Source of the DNA: JAJRTE01 sp964418585
GTDB lineage: Bacteria; Myxococcota_A; UBA796; JAJRTE01
Direction of reading: 5' to 3'
DNA: 64,000 bases
NCBI GenBank assembly: GCA_964418585.1
Contig: CAYQMG010000054.1
Span: forward strand, 1-64,000
Made by a program: the position numbers and the translations under genes. The notes under the pieces were generated by a model. That model saw only the letters and a program-made list of their open reading frames with translations. It did not search any database and was not told the origin of the DNA. Shown here one piece after another: positions 26,920-36,618 of this stretch. How positions within the stretch are numbered: position 1 is the first letter of the stretch; each line of letters begins with the position of its first letter.

Positions 26920-29900
26920 ATGCTGGACCATATGAATTCCCGCTCCAGGCCCCCCTGGATACTCGTCTTTCTCGCCCCGTGGCTTCTCCTGACCTTCGGC
27001 TGTCCCGACGCACCAGACGACGATGCCATCCCAAGCGCCACTCCGGCCGCCATGGACGACACGGACGGAGACGGGTTCGACCCCGCGGACGACTGCGACG
27101 ACGGCAACCCCGACACCTACCCCGGTGCAATCGACATCCCCTACGACGGGATCGACCAGGACTGTGACGGCGAAGACCTCACCGACGTGGACCAGGACGG
27201 GTTCGACGCCGAGGACGCCGGTGGCGACGACTGCGACGACAACGACCCCACCGTCCATCCCGGGGCCGAAGAGATCCCCGACGACGGGATCGACAACGAC
27301 TGCGACGGGCTGGTGGACGAGGGCTTCATCATCGACGATGATGAGGATGGGTACGACGACGAGGACGACTGCGACGATGACGACCCTGCAACCTATCCCG
27401 GGGCCGAGGAAATCCCTTACGACGGCATCGACCAGGACTGCGACGGTTCAGACCTCACCGACGTGGACCAGGATGGATACGACTGGGAGGGCGTCCCCGG
27501 CGGCGACGACTGCAATGACAACGACCCCACCATCCATCCAGATGCCGAGGAGATCCCCTACGATCACGTGGACCAGGATTGCGACGGCGAAGACCTCACC
27601 GACGTGGACGGGGACGGCTACGACGGCGAGGAGGCCGGCGGCGACGACTGCAACGACAACGACCCCACCATCCATCCCGGGGCCGAGGAAATCCCCGACG
27701 ACGGGATCGACAACGACTGCGACGGCCTCATCGACGAACAGGATGGAGACGACGACGACAACGACGGTCACGGCGATGACGACTGCAACGACCAGGACGC
27801 GGGAATCTACCCCGGGGCCGAGGAGATCCCCTACGACGGCATCGACCAGGACTGCGACGGTTCAGACCTCACCGACGTGGACCAGGACGGACACGACGCC
27901 GAGGAGGTCGGTGGAGACGATTGCGACGACAACGACCCGGAAGTCAATCCGGACATGGAAGAGATCCCCTACGACGGCATCGACCAGGACTGCGACGGTT
28001 CAGACCTCACCGACGTGGACCAGGACGGATTCGACGCAGAAGAAGCCGGCGGCGACGATTGTGACGACAACGACCCGAACATCAATCCAGACGCCACCGA
28101 AATCCCCTACGACGGCATCGACCAGGACTGCAGCGGCGACGACCTCGACGACGTGGATGGAGACGGCTACCCTGGCGGAGAAGACGGGACCGACTGCGAC
28201 GACAACGACCCGAACACCCACCCCGGCGCCAACGAGGTCTGCGACAACAAGGACAACGACTGCGACGGAGAGGTCGACGAGGGGGCGATCGATGTCCAGA
28301 CCTTCTATGTGGACTCGGACGGTGATCAGTACGGAGACCCGTTCAACCAGGTAGACCAGTGCTTCCCCACCGGGGACCTGGTCGACAACGACCAAGACTG
28401 CAACGACGACGACCCCTACATCAACCCGGCCGCCACCGAAATCTGCGACAAGCTCGACAACGACTGCGACGGAGCGGTCGATGAGGGCGTCACGACCACC
28501 TTCTACATCGACGCCGACCAGGACGGCTACGGCTCCCCAAACACGTCCAGCCAGGCATGCAGCGCCCCGTCCGGCTACGTGGCCGACGACACCGACTGCA
28601 ACGACAAGGACAAGGGGATCAACCCCGGAGCCACCGAGGTCTGCGACCCCGAGGACGTGGACGAAAACTGCAACGGCGTCGCCGATGACGACGACCCCAC
28701 CACCGATGAATCCACAAAAACCTACTACTACCCGGATTCAGACCGCGACGCCTACGGCGATTCCCACGACCCGGGACTCCTCGTCTGCAACGACCCTTCC
28801 ACCCAGTACGTCACGTTCAGAACCAACAACGACGACTGCGACGACGCCAACAACACCATCCACCCCAACGCAGAAGAAACCTGCAACAACGAAGACGACG
28901 ATTGCGATGGCGAAATCGACGAGGGCGTGGGGACCAATACCTTCTTCCTCGATTCCGACGGGGACGGATACGGAGACGCAAGCACATTCATCACCGCCTG
29001 CTTCGACCCCCCGGACGGCTATGTCTCCAACAAATTCGACTGCGACGACACCAATCCCGACATCCACCCCGGCGCCCAGGAAACGTGCAACGAACTGGAC
29101 GACGACTGCGACGGCAAGGTGGACGAAGGCGTGGGCGAAACCTACTACCGCGATGCTGATGGAGACGGTTTCGGCACATCCGACGACACCATCCAGGCCT
29201 GCTCCATGCCCACCGGATATGTCTCCGACCAGACCGACTGCGACGACACCCGCGCCGATGTCAACCCGGACGCGCCCGAGGTCTGCGACGATGCAGACAC
29301 CGACGAGGACTGCGACGGCAAACCGGACGACGCCGACCCCGAAGGAGCCCGCGCCGACACCCTCGACCCCTTCTACCCCGACGCCGACCGCGACAGCTTC
29401 GGTGACGAAAACGCCGCCCCGGAATACCGTTGCGACCCCCCCGTCACCACCCCGGGGGAATACTGGAGCGAAAACAACGACGATTGCGACGACCTGGACC
29501 CATCCATCAACCCCGACGGCGTGGAAGTCCTCAACCTCAAGGACGACAACTGCAACGGCCTCATCGACGAGGGCCTCTACAAACCCGATTGCGCCTGGAT
29601 CCTCGCGGCAGACCCCGCCGCACCCACCGGCCGCTACTTCATCGATCCAGACGGAGATTTCTACGGGGTCGACCCCTTCGAGGTCTACTGCGAAATGGAG
29701 ATGGCAGGCGGGGGATGGACGCTGGTCGCCAAGCTCACCAACCAGGACGACAAGCACTGGATCAACTCGGCCGAATCCTGGACCGGGGACGACTACTACG
29801 GAGACACCGTCACCATGGCGGCAGGCTCCGACGCCAAGTCCCAGGCATGGAGCACGGTCGCGGCCACCGAGATGATGTTCACCGACAACTTCAACTACGC

Positions 29901-30357
29901 CGATCAGCTCTACGTGGCCACCAACTCCAACTGCCTCAACAGCATGACCATGAGCGAGTTCTTCGGTGTGGCCCTCTCCGGGTTCCCCAATACCGCTGTC
30001 CGCGACTTCTATGCACGCTGTGAGGTGGACCACAACTACGTCCCGAACTGGGCCACCGAGCCAAACTGGGGCAACAACAACGCCCTCTCTCCCAACATCT
30101 CCCTCAACGCCAACTCCGGACCTCACATCCTCATCGCTGCTGTGGACTACAACGACTCGTCCGCTGTCATCAGTTTCTACCGCGAAGGATACACCGAATT
30201 TGATGTGGGCCTGGCAACCTACGACGGCGATGAAAACGGCGTCGGGTTCGGAACCCAATCCGCATGCCAGGACATCGGGGGACCGACCAATTGCTTCGAA
30301 AACGATACGACCTGCCAGACCTACTACCCGGAGACCGTACTCCTGTTCGTACGTTGA
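26920..30357 (+). CDS. giant lipoprotein with 15 MopE-type repeats and fibrinogen/intelectin-like C-terminus
   Basis: An 1145-residue exported protein. A signal peptide (PPWILVFLAPWLLLTFGC) ends at Cys28, a probable lipid-attachment site, although the lipobox is imperfect. Fifteen repeats follow (about residues 45-905), of the kind in copper-binding MopE: an Asp-rich DxDxDG calcium loop, a DCDDxDP turn and a PGAxEIPYDGIDQDCDG turn. The first eight are short; later ones are longer with extra Cys. The C-terminal about 250 residues match the fibrinogen-related/X-type lectin plan: YCEMEMAGGGWTLVAK early and a terminal YPETVLLFVR, which recalls intelectin ends. It should sit on the outer surface and bind Ca2+ and possibly glycan. 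The ATG at 26920 has AGGAG seven bases upstream. Confidence 0.8.
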   Translation: MLDHMNSRSRPPWILVFLAPWLLLTFGCPDAPDDDAIPSATPAAMDDTDGDGFDPADDCDDGNPDTYPGAIDIPYDGIDQDCDGEDLTDVDQDGFDAEDAGGDDCDDNDPTVHPGAEEIPDDGIDNDCDGLVDEGFIIDDDEDGYDDEDDCDDDDPATYPGAEEIPYDGIDQDCDGSDLTDVDQDGYDWEGVPGGDDCNDNDPTIHPDAEEIPYDHVDQDCDGEDLTDVDGDGYDGEEAGGDDCNDNDPTIHPGAEEIPDDGIDNDCDGLIDEQDGDDDDNDGHGDDDCNDQDAGIYPGAEEIPYDGIDQDCDGSDLTDVDQDGHDAEEVGGDDCDDNDPEVNPDMEEIPYDGIDQDCDGSDLTDVDQDGFDAEEAGGDDCDDNDPNINPDATEIPYDGIDQDCSGDDLDDVDGDGYPGGEDGTDCDDNDPNTHPGANEVCDNKDNDCDGEVDEGAIDVQTFYVDSDGDQYGDPFNQVDQCFPTGDLVDNDQDCNDDDPYINPAATEICDKLDNDCDGAVDEGVTTTFYIDADQDGYGSPNTSSQACSAPSGYVADDTDCNDKDKGINPGATEVCDPEDVDENCNGVADDDDPTTDESTKTYYYPDSDRDAYGDSHDPGLLVCNDPSTQYVTFRTNNDDCDDANNTIHPNAEETCNNEDDDCDGEIDEGVGTNTFFLDSDGDGYGDASTFITACFDPPDGYVSNKFDCDDTNPDIHPGAQETCNELDDDCDGKVDEGVGETYYRDADGDGFGTSDDTIQACSMPTGYVSDQTDCDDTRADVNPDAPEVCDDADTDEDCDGKPDDADPEGARADTLDPFYPDADRDSFGDENAAPEYRCDPPVTTPGEYWSENNDDCDDLDPSINPDGVEVLNLKDDNCNGLIDEGLYKPDCAWILAADPAAPTGRYFIDPDGDFYGVDPFEVYCEMEMAGGGWTLVAKLTNQDDKHWINSAESWTGDDYYGDTVTMAAGSDAKSQAWSTVAATEMMFTDNFNYADQLYVATNSNCLNSMTMSEFFGVALSGFPNTAVRDFYARCEVDHNYVPNWATEPNWGNNNALSPNISLNANSGPHILIAAVDYNDSSAVISFYREGYTEFDVGLATYDGDENGVGFGTQSACQDIGGPTNCFENDTTCQTYYPETVLLFVR
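27060..28140 (+). repeat. tandem coding repeats, period about 130-140 bp
   Basis: This part of the MopE-repeat gene is an array of near-identical direct repeats. The segments 27823-27891 and 27961-28029 are identical over 69 bases and offset by 138 bases; 27411 onward is a near copy. Such identity permits slippage or recombination that would change repeat number. Confidence 0.85.
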
Positions 30358-30426
30358 CCCCCGTTCCACCCCGGGGCGACCGCCGCTCGAGCCCTGAATC
30401 TCGCACGGCGCCCCCTCCTCGAGAGA

Positions 30427-33132
30427 TCAGTCGCCGGCCCCCGCACTCGATTCCTCACCGGATTCCTCCACCACCGGGGCCACCTGGAACCGCCCATCCT
30501 CGAGACCCAGTCGCAACTCACCCGGCATCCGGCCCGTGGCCATCGCCTCGAGCACCGTGGTGGACAGAAGAGGCATCACCTCGGCGCGCAGAAGATGATC
30601 GATGTTCCGCGCGCCCGAATCCACCGAGGTGCTCCGCTCGGCGATGTGCATCACGACCTCCTCGGCATACGTCAAGCGCGTCCGGTGACTCCGCGCCACA
30701 CGGTCGGCAAGCCGGTCAAGCTTGAGCACGGTGATTTCCTTCAACACGTCCAGGGAGAGCGCAAAGTAGGGGACAACGGTCATCCGGGCCAGGAGTGCCG
30801 GCTTGAGGTAGGCGGCGAGGCTGGGCCGGATGGCCGCATCGAGTTCCTCCGGGGTGACGGCCGGGTTCTCCGAGCAAAGCCGCACAATGATGTCCGTGGC
30901 CAGGTTGCTGGTCATGAAGATGACCGTGTTCTTGAAATCGATCTCGCGGCCTTCTCCATCCGCGAGCACGCCCTTGTCGAACACCTGATAGAAGAGATTC
31001 ATCACCTTGGGCGCAGATTTCTCGATTTCGTCCAGGAGCACCACCGAATAGGGCCGCTGACGCACGGCCTCGGTGAGCACGCCGCCTTCCCCATATCCAA
31101 CATAGCCTGGAGGGGACCCGATAAGCCGCGACACCGTGTGCTCTTCCTGGAACTCCGACATGTTGATCGCTGTCATGAACTGCTCACCGCCAAACAGAAG
31201 GTCAGCCACTGCCAGCGCGGTTTCGGTCTTGCCCACACCGCTCGAGCCCACCAGCAGGAAGACGCCCAGGGGCTGTTTCGGGTTCTGAATCCCGGCTCGA
31301 GCCCTTCGAATGCACTCCGCAATGGCCTTGAGGGCGTGATCCTGGCCCTTGATCCGCTCGCGAAGCCGCTCCTCCAACTCCAACACAGCACGGACCTCGT
31401 CCCGAACCATGGTGCCCACAGGAATCCCGGTCCAATCCTCCAGCACCTCGGCCACCATGTGGGGCGACACGTCCGGCTGCACCATCGGTGTCTCACCTTG
31501 CACACGACGAAGCGCGTCCAACGCCTGCTCCAGTCCCTCCGGCGTCCCGGCCGCCTGCTCGGCGCTCTCCGACGGCGCTTGCTCCGGGCTCGATGCCGAA
31601 GGCTCCGGCTCATCCGCGGAATCAGGGTCCTTCAGCCCTCTCCGAAGGGAGACGACCTCGTCCGCCAAAGCCTTTTCCCGCTCCCACTTCTCCTTCAGTT
31701 CGGCCAGACGCTCCCTCTGCGCCTCAATGCGTGCTTCGATTTCCGCGACACGCCCGGCAGATACGTCCACCCCCAACGTCTGATCCCGCTTCAACGCTTC
31801 CAGGCTGCAGTTCAGCGCAGCAATGCGCTTCTCCAGGTCGTCGATGGGGGCCGGCGTGGTGGACAGGCTGATTTGAACCCGGGCCGCGGCCGTATCCAGC
31901 AGGTCCACAGCCTTGTCCGGAAGCTGTCTCCCGGACAGGTAGCGCGCCGACATCTCCACCGAGGCCACCACCGCACCATCGGTGATGACCACTCCATGAT
32001 CCTTCTCGTACCGGGACTTGAGTCCCCGCAACATGTCGATGGCCACCGGAATGTCCGGCTCCGCGACCTTGATCGGCTGGAATCGGCGCGTCAATGCGGG
32101 ATCCTTCTCGAAATGCTTCTTGTACTCCTTCCAGGTCGTGGCGGCAATCAACCGGAGTTCTCCTCGAGCCAGGACCGGCTTGAGCAGGTTGGCCGCGTCG
32201 GTCCCCCCGGCTCCGGCTCCGGCCCCGATGATCGTGTGGGCCTCATCGACAAAAAGCACCACCGGCCTGGGGGCTCCCTGGGCCTCCGAAATCACTGCCT
32301 TCATTCGATTCTCGAATTCGCCCTTGACCGACGCGCCGGCCGTCAGCAGCCCAATGTCCAGCGCCAAAATCTCCACTTCGGCCATGCGCGGCGGCACGTC
32401 CCCGGACACAATCCGCAATGCCAATCCCTCCACCAGGGCGGTCTTGCCCACCCCGGCCTCCCCCACGATGATCGGGTTGTTCTTGCGGCGCCGGGACAGC
32501 ACATCGATCATCTGCCGAATCTCCCGGTCCCGCCCGATCACCGGATCCAACCGGCCCTCCCGCGCCTTGCCCGTAAGGTGGTGCGTGAAACGCGCCAGGG
32601 CCGAGTCCTCACCCGGCTGGAACGGCCGGTCCGAATCCCCCGCCTCCCCCTCCGGCTCCTCCCCGGAACCGGAAATGATCTCCATCAAACGCTCCGCCAG
32701 CTCCCCCCGCGGGATCTGCTCGACTCGACCGCGCCATTCCCGGGCACTGAACCGCCCCGGACGCAGCACCAGGGTGGCAAACAGGATACCAGTCCGAATC
32801 CGGTCCTGCCGAAAATCGAGCGACCCGACCATCCACGATTCAGTCACCCAGTCCACCAGGACCGGTGCAAACGTGGGACGCCCCGGGTTGCCGTCCCGAA
32901 ACGAGTCGAGCACCGCCAGCAACTCCCGGCCGAACCGTTCCACGTCCACTCCAAAATGACGCAGCAGCACGCTGACATCTGAATCTCCCTGCTCGATGGC
33001 CTTGAACAACACATGCTCCACCGAGACTTCGTAATGCGAACGGGACATGCAGTACCCAATCGCGTTCTCGAACACCTTGCTCGCATATGGCGCAAGACGG
33101 GCAAACAACCCCTTCAGGTCAACTGTTGACAT
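30427..33132 (-). CDS. clpV: T6SS sheath-recycling ATPase ClpV
   Basis: A 901-residue AAA+ unfoldase of the ClpB class that takes apart contracted TssB/TssC sheaths. It has an N-terminal Clp-N domain (1-150), first AAA module with Walker A GEAGVGKT (224-231) and Walker B VVLFVDEAHT (291-300), a coiled-coil middle (about 430-500), second AAA module with Walker A GSSGVGKT (629-636) and Walker B VVLLDEIEK (697-705), and a small C-terminal domain. An unusual acidic, Ser/Pro/Ala-rich segment (501-535) lies between the coiled coil and the second module. The ATG at 33132 follows AGGAGTGCGAC and gives normal ClpV length. It is the last gene of the operon. Confidence 0.95.
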   Translation of the reverse strand: MSTVDLKGLFARLAPYASKVFENAIGYCMSRSHYEVSVEHVLFKAIEQGDSDVSVLLRHFGVDVERFGRELLAVLDSFRDGNPGRPTFAPVLVDWVTESWMVGSLDFRQDRIRTGILFATLVLRPGRFSAREWRGRVEQIPRGELAERLMEIISGSGEEPEGEAGDSDRPFQPGEDSALARFTHHLTGKAREGRLDPVIGRDREIRQMIDVLSRRRKNNPIIVGEAGVGKTALVEGLALRIVSGDVPPRMAEVEILALDIGLLTAGASVKGEFENRMKAVISEAQGAPRPVVLFVDEAHTIIGAGAGAGGTDAANLLKPVLARGELRLIAATTWKEYKKHFEKDPALTRRFQPIKVAEPDIPVAIDMLRGLKSRYEKDHGVVITDGAVVASVEMSARYLSGRQLPDKAVDLLDTAAARVQISLSTTPAPIDDLEKRIAALNCSLEALKRDQTLGVDVSAGRVAEIEARIEAQRERLAELKEKWEREKALADEVVSLRRGLKDPDSADEPEPSASSPEQAPSESAEQAAGTPEGLEQALDALRRVQGETPMVQPDVSPHMVAEVLEDWTGIPVGTMVRDEVRAVLELEERLRERIKGQDHALKAIAECIRRARAGIQNPKQPLGVFLLVGSSGVGKTETALAVADLLFGGEQFMTAINMSEFQEEHTVSRLIGSPPGYVGYGEGGVLTEAVRQRPYSVVLLDEIEKSAPKVMNLFYQVFDKGVLADGEGREIDFKNTVIFMTSNLATDIIVRLCSENPAVTPEELDAAIRPSLAAYLKPALLARMTVVPYFALSLDVLKEITVLKLDRLADRVARSHRTRLTYAEEVVMHIAERSTSVDSGARNIDHLLRAEVMPLLSTTVLEAMATGRMPGELRLGLEDGRFQVAPVVEESGEESSAGAGD

Positions 33133-34177
33133 GTCGCACTCCTTGCAATGGGCCGGCAACCACGCGCCGGTTCCCCCGACCGTCGGCCCGAATCGACAAC
33201 ACCACCCGCGAGGTCCGCGGCACACCCAGCCAGGATGTAAGATGAAGGCGTACCGGCGCCCGCCGGCCGAGATACATCCCCCGCACCTGCGAACGGTCCA
33301 GCACCAGGGCCACCTCGTAGTCCAGACCATCACGCAGCGCCAGCCCCAAAACCCGATCCAGGCGGGCCAATCCCGGCCCTCCCGGCAGGAAACTCTCAAC
33401 CTCCTCAATGCTCAAAGGCCCAATCCACACCCGAAACATCCCAGCACGATCCTGAATTCGCCGCCCAATCGTACAATTCCGCCCCAGACAGACCCGTCCC
33501 ACTCGCAACCGCAACACCTGCTCCTCCGGAATCGCCACCCAACGCAACACACACTCCTCGACCTCCACCCGCGGATGAACAGAAGCCCGCAACAGCGTCT
33601 CCAAGGCAGCACGGCTCATCGGCCGACGCGCCAACAACCCGGCCCACTTCAAAAGAAAACGCGGCTCAAACTCCGCCTGGTCCTTCAAAGCCGCCCGGTG
33701 AAACCCCACCAGGGCGAGCAATAGCGTCGAAAGATCGTCGGTGGCGTCCGGAGTCCACTGGAACAGAAACCGGAACCGCTGCCAGACTCGAAAAAAAAGT
33801 TCTATCAACCGGTTGTTGATGATGTCCAGAAAATCACGGACGACCCGATTCTCCTCGGCGCCCAACTCCATCAGGTAGACCACGGGAAGCGGAGAACTCA
33901 CTCCGTACAGGCCCATGAACGTGGTGGTGATGACGTGAACCTCGCGATCTTCCACTTGCTCGAGATCAACACGGACGATGTCTGCGGCGGGGAACCCGAG
34001 AGACATGTCGGGCTTGAACCGGAGATCCGGGAACTCGGGTCCAGGCCGCGCATGGTCCCGGACTGCGGTGGTGTCTGCGAGCAGGCGCACCAGTTGAAAG
34101 AAGGAGGCCCTGCGCACGTCCTCCGGCCGTGGCAGCGGGGAGACGTTCCGGTCATGCCTGGCATCGTCGTCTGACAA
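33119..34177 (-). CDS. tssG: T6SS baseplate protein TssG
   Basis: A 352-residue TssG (VasB/ImpH). Family features include ASFFQLVRLLADTT near the start and TTFMGLYGVSSPLPVVYLM in the first third, both typical. With TssF, TssE and TssK it makes the baseplate wedge. It overlaps the clpV start by 14 bases and follows tssF by 17, so the genes are translated in series. The C-terminal half is Arg-rich and less conserved. Confidence 0.92.
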   Translation of the reverse strand: MSDDDARHDRNVSPLPRPEDVRRASFFQLVRLLADTTAVRDHARPGPEFPDLRFKPDMSLGFPAADIVRVDLEQVEDREVHVITTTFMGLYGVSSPLPVVYLMELGAEENRVVRDFLDIINNRLIELFFRVWQRFRFLFQWTPDATDDLSTLLLALVGFHRAALKDQAEFEPRFLLKWAGLLARRPMSRAALETLLRASVHPRVEVEECVLRWVAIPEEQVLRLRVGRVCLGRNCTIGRRIQDRAGMFRVWIGPLSIEEVESFLPGGPGLARLDRVLGLALRDGLDYEVALVLDRSQVRGMYLGRRAPVRLHLTSWLGVPRTSRVVLSIRADGRGNRRVVAGPLQGVRHVNS

Positions 34178-34194
34178 GGAGGTATCCTCCTGGA

Positions 34195-35994
34195 CTAGAT
34201 GAGGTTCTCACCCCCGATCTTGCCGGGCCACTCGATGAGCAATCCCTGTTCGACCCCCGAGATCGAAAGGGCGACGAACGTGTTGATCGCGCACGACGCG
34301 GCGAGATAGGCCTGGAGCACAGACCCGAACAGGAACACGTCGCCGTCTCCTTCGAAAGCCGACTCGTGGACCTTGAGCGCCATGTTGGTTCCTCGCACCA
34401 CGTGTCCTCGAAACAGGGCGTCCCTGGACTCGATACGCACGTCCGCCAGTCCTGCGAGCAGCTTGCGATGGTATTGCACCCTGGCCCGGTCCCGTCGGGC
34501 AGGATACTGGTAGGCCATGAGCAGGGATCGGAGGGCTCCAGGGCTTCCCAGGGACCGGACGTTGACGCCGAGCAGGGAGATGAGGTGCCAGAGCAGAGAC
34601 CGGGCCAAGGGTGGTGGCGCGTTGTAGGTCGGCCTGAGCAGGTTGCTGAAGGTGGCGAACGACGGTGAGGACGCGGTGGGTTTGCACACGTCTCCGACCT
34701 TGAGTGTTTCCGGTAGATGGCGGTTGGTCGCCACCAGGTCGATGGAAAGGTACTCCAGCGTGTCGGACCCCACCGTCCCTTCTGCGTCTCCGGCCGGCTC
34801 GCGTACCCGGTCGGGATACTGGAGTGAGATGTAGGTGTCCACCGCCTCCTCTTCCCCGGTAACGGCCGGCTTCAGGCTGACCATGTAAGCGGGGCGCTCA
34901 CCGGCTTCATCCCCCAACGGGTCCTCGAGTTCAAACACGGGACGATATCGTTTCCGCTCTGCCGTGCCCCGCGCAAAACTCGTGACGTCCTCGATGGCAT
35001 ACACCTCGTAGTGCTCCTGCGGGGAGGCGTCGACCTGAACGCGGAACTCATGCTGAAGCGGATCGAGACGGATGGGTCGGGCGTGCTCGGAGAAGAGGTT
35101 CACGATGGGGGTGCAGTGGAGCCGCACATGGTCTCTGTCAGGCCGGACCTGTCTTGGCAGGTCCTCCACCAGGTGGAACCGGATCTCGAGGGCCGAGCCG
35201 TCGAAGTGGTGCCACACGGTCTCCAGCCCCCCCACGTCCACGAACAGGAACTTCTCCGGCAAGGTGAAGTACTCCTGGAGCACGCAGTGCCCTGTCACCA
35301 CGTTGTCGCCATACTCGAGCAACGTTTCCTCGCGGGCCCACCCCACCGGTTGCACGGAACCGGGCGCCAGCGTCCAGGTCCGGTCCCGCCCCTCCGCGTT
35401 CCTGGCTGCCACCTCCACGGAGCGGACCTTGCGGAGCAGCCAGTAGTAGAGCGTGGCAGAGACCCGCCGCGGACCGTGCAGGTGCAATCGCAACGCGGGC
35501 AGGTCCTCCGGCTCGATCACTGCTCCACGCTCGACTTCCAGGGCAAGGACCAGCACCGGTTCCCCGGCCACGGGACGGTCCACGCGCACATCCACCACGG
35601 ACATGGGGGCCATGTGGACCGGGTAGCAGGTACGAAACGTGCACACCGTCCCATCCCTGGGCACCGAGGACACCAGAACCCCTCGGTCGATCCGTTGCAC
35701 CCCCTTCACCATTCCCGGGCGGGGGCGAAACTCCAGGATACTCGTGCACGGTGTCGGCCTCAGGTACTGAGGCCAGAGGAGGTGCACCAACCCGTGTGAA
35801 AGTTCGGGAATCTCATCGTCGAGTTTTTGCCGAAGCCTCCCGGTGAGGAATGCCACCCCTTCCAGCAACCGCTCCACGTCCGGGTCATAGGCGAACTCGT
35901 CCAACAAGCGGCCGGCCTCCGGGTGCTTTTGGGCGAACTCGCGTCCAAGCTCTCTCAGGCTCCTCAATTCATCGTTGAAATAGCGGTTGAACAT
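34195..35994 (-). CDS. tssF: T6SS baseplate protein TssF
   Basis: A 599-residue TssF (VasA/ImpG), the largest wedge protein of the T6SS baseplate, homologous to phage gp6. The N-terminus reads RYFNDELRSLRELGREFAQK and DPDVERLLEGVAFLTGRLRQ, the family hallmark. A typical segment VNLFSEHARPIRLD sits mid-protein and the C-terminus ends EWPGKIGGENLI. It follows tssE by 3 bases. Confidence 0.93.
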   Translation of the reverse strand: MFNRYFNDELRSLRELGREFAQKHPEAGRLLDEFAYDPDVERLLEGVAFLTGRLRQKLDDEIPELSHGLVHLLWPQYLRPTPCTSILEFRPRPGMVKGVQRIDRGVLVSSVPRDGTVCTFRTCYPVHMAPMSVVDVRVDRPVAGEPVLVLALEVERGAVIEPEDLPALRLHLHGPRRVSATLYYWLLRKVRSVEVAARNAEGRDRTWTLAPGSVQPVGWAREETLLEYGDNVVTGHCVLQEYFTLPEKFLFVDVGGLETVWHHFDGSALEIRFHLVEDLPRQVRPDRDHVRLHCTPIVNLFSEHARPIRLDPLQHEFRVQVDASPQEHYEVYAIEDVTSFARGTAERKRYRPVFELEDPLGDEAGERPAYMVSLKPAVTGEEEAVDTYISLQYPDRVREPAGDAEGTVGSDTLEYLSIDLVATNRHLPETLKVGDVCKPTASSPSFATFSNLLRPTYNAPPPLARSLLWHLISLLGVNVRSLGSPGALRSLLMAYQYPARRDRARVQYHRKLLAGLADVRIESRDALFRGHVVRGTNMALKVHESAFEGDGDVFLFGSVLQAYLAASCAINTFVALSISGVEQGLLIEWPGKIGGENLI

Positions 35995-35997
35995 GGG

Positions 35998-36405
35998 TCA
36001 GCGCCTCACCTGCACCCGGCCGGAGGAAGTGACCACGGTATCGAACCCCATGCGCGTCTTCACTCCGGGAACCCGAACCTGGGCGGAGATATGAAACCGC
36101 AACGTGAGGGCGTCCTCCTCCTGCTTGTCATAGATCACACGCACCCGGGTCAGACGGGGTTCGTAGTGCTTTACACACCGCCGAATACTCTCCGCCATCT
36201 CCCCAACCGACTCGGGGTAGTTGTGAAGAATGGCCGAAAGGTCGATGATCCCGTACTCGATGGCGCTTGGTGCACTCCCTCGACGACTGTTCAGCACACG
36301 CCGCAGATTGAGCAAAATCGACTCCTTCAGCAGCCGGGGCTGGTCATAGGAGGAGCCCGGATCTGGACACCGAAGCTTCTCGAACAATGTGCGTGCGTCC
36401 CTCAC
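35998..36405 (-). CDS. tssE: T6SS baseplate protein TssE (gp25-like)
   Basis: A 135-residue gp25-like protein that joins the baseplate to the sheath. Seen are ESILLNLRRVLNSRRG, SAIEYGIIDLSA and a basic C-terminus. The GTG at 36405, with AGGTG upstream, gives family length; GTG at 36414 is possible. A longer in-frame start at 36495 is rejected because its leader is Arg/Gly-rich and runs through the hairpin at 36437-36460. Confidence 0.85.
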   Translation of the reverse strand: MRDARTLFEKLRCPDPGSSYDQPRLLKESILLNLRRVLNSRRGSAPSAIEYGIIDLSAILHNYPESVGEMAESIRRCVKHYEPRLTRVRVIYDKQEEDALTLRFHISAQVRVPGVKTRMGFDTVVTSSGRVQVRR

Positions 36406-36436
36406 GGAAATCACCTGCCATCGACACCGGGCCCGC

Positions 36437-36460
36437 CCCCTGGGGGTGGACCCCCTGGGG
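36437..36460 (-). other. strong GC stem-loop before tssE
   Basis: CCCC-T-GGGGG-TGGA-CCCCC-T-GGGG is a near-perfect inverted repeat with a 4-nt loop and one mismatch per arm, located 32 bases upstream of the tssE start in the hcp-tssE gap. It may pause transcription or hide the tssE ribosome site. Confidence 0.55.
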
Positions 36461-36555
36461 ATGGAAAGGGGTGTTTCTCGTCTCCCGCGTCGCACGTACC
36501 TGGACGCCGTGGCCCCGGTGGTCGCGACCGGCGCGACGGGCGGTCAATGCGGCCA

Positions 36556-36584
36556 GGTGCCGGCCTCAATCCGAGGCCGGCACC
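36556..36584 (-). terminator. perfect 12-bp stem-loop directly after hcp
   Basis: GGTGCCGGCCTC (36556-36567) and GAGGCCGGCACC (36573-36584) pair perfectly around a 5-nt loop, 34 bases past the hcp stop. There is no U run, so it is not a classical terminator; it may stabilise hcp mRNA or act as an attenuator that keeps Hcp, the most abundant T6SS subunit, above downstream genes. Confidence 0.5.
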
Positions 36585-36618
36585 ATGCCGACTCACCTGT
36601 GTAGTGGTCCGGACGAAA

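Noticed and set aside
26531..27130. 200-residue N-terminal extension of the epimerase
   Set aside because: Arg/Gly-rich, no homology, and a strong GGAGG site with ATG at 26530 gives normal enzyme length.
27060..28140. Regular direct repeats suggesting a CRISPR array
   Set aside because: Repeats are in frame, encode Asp-rich MopE modules, and have no unique spacers.
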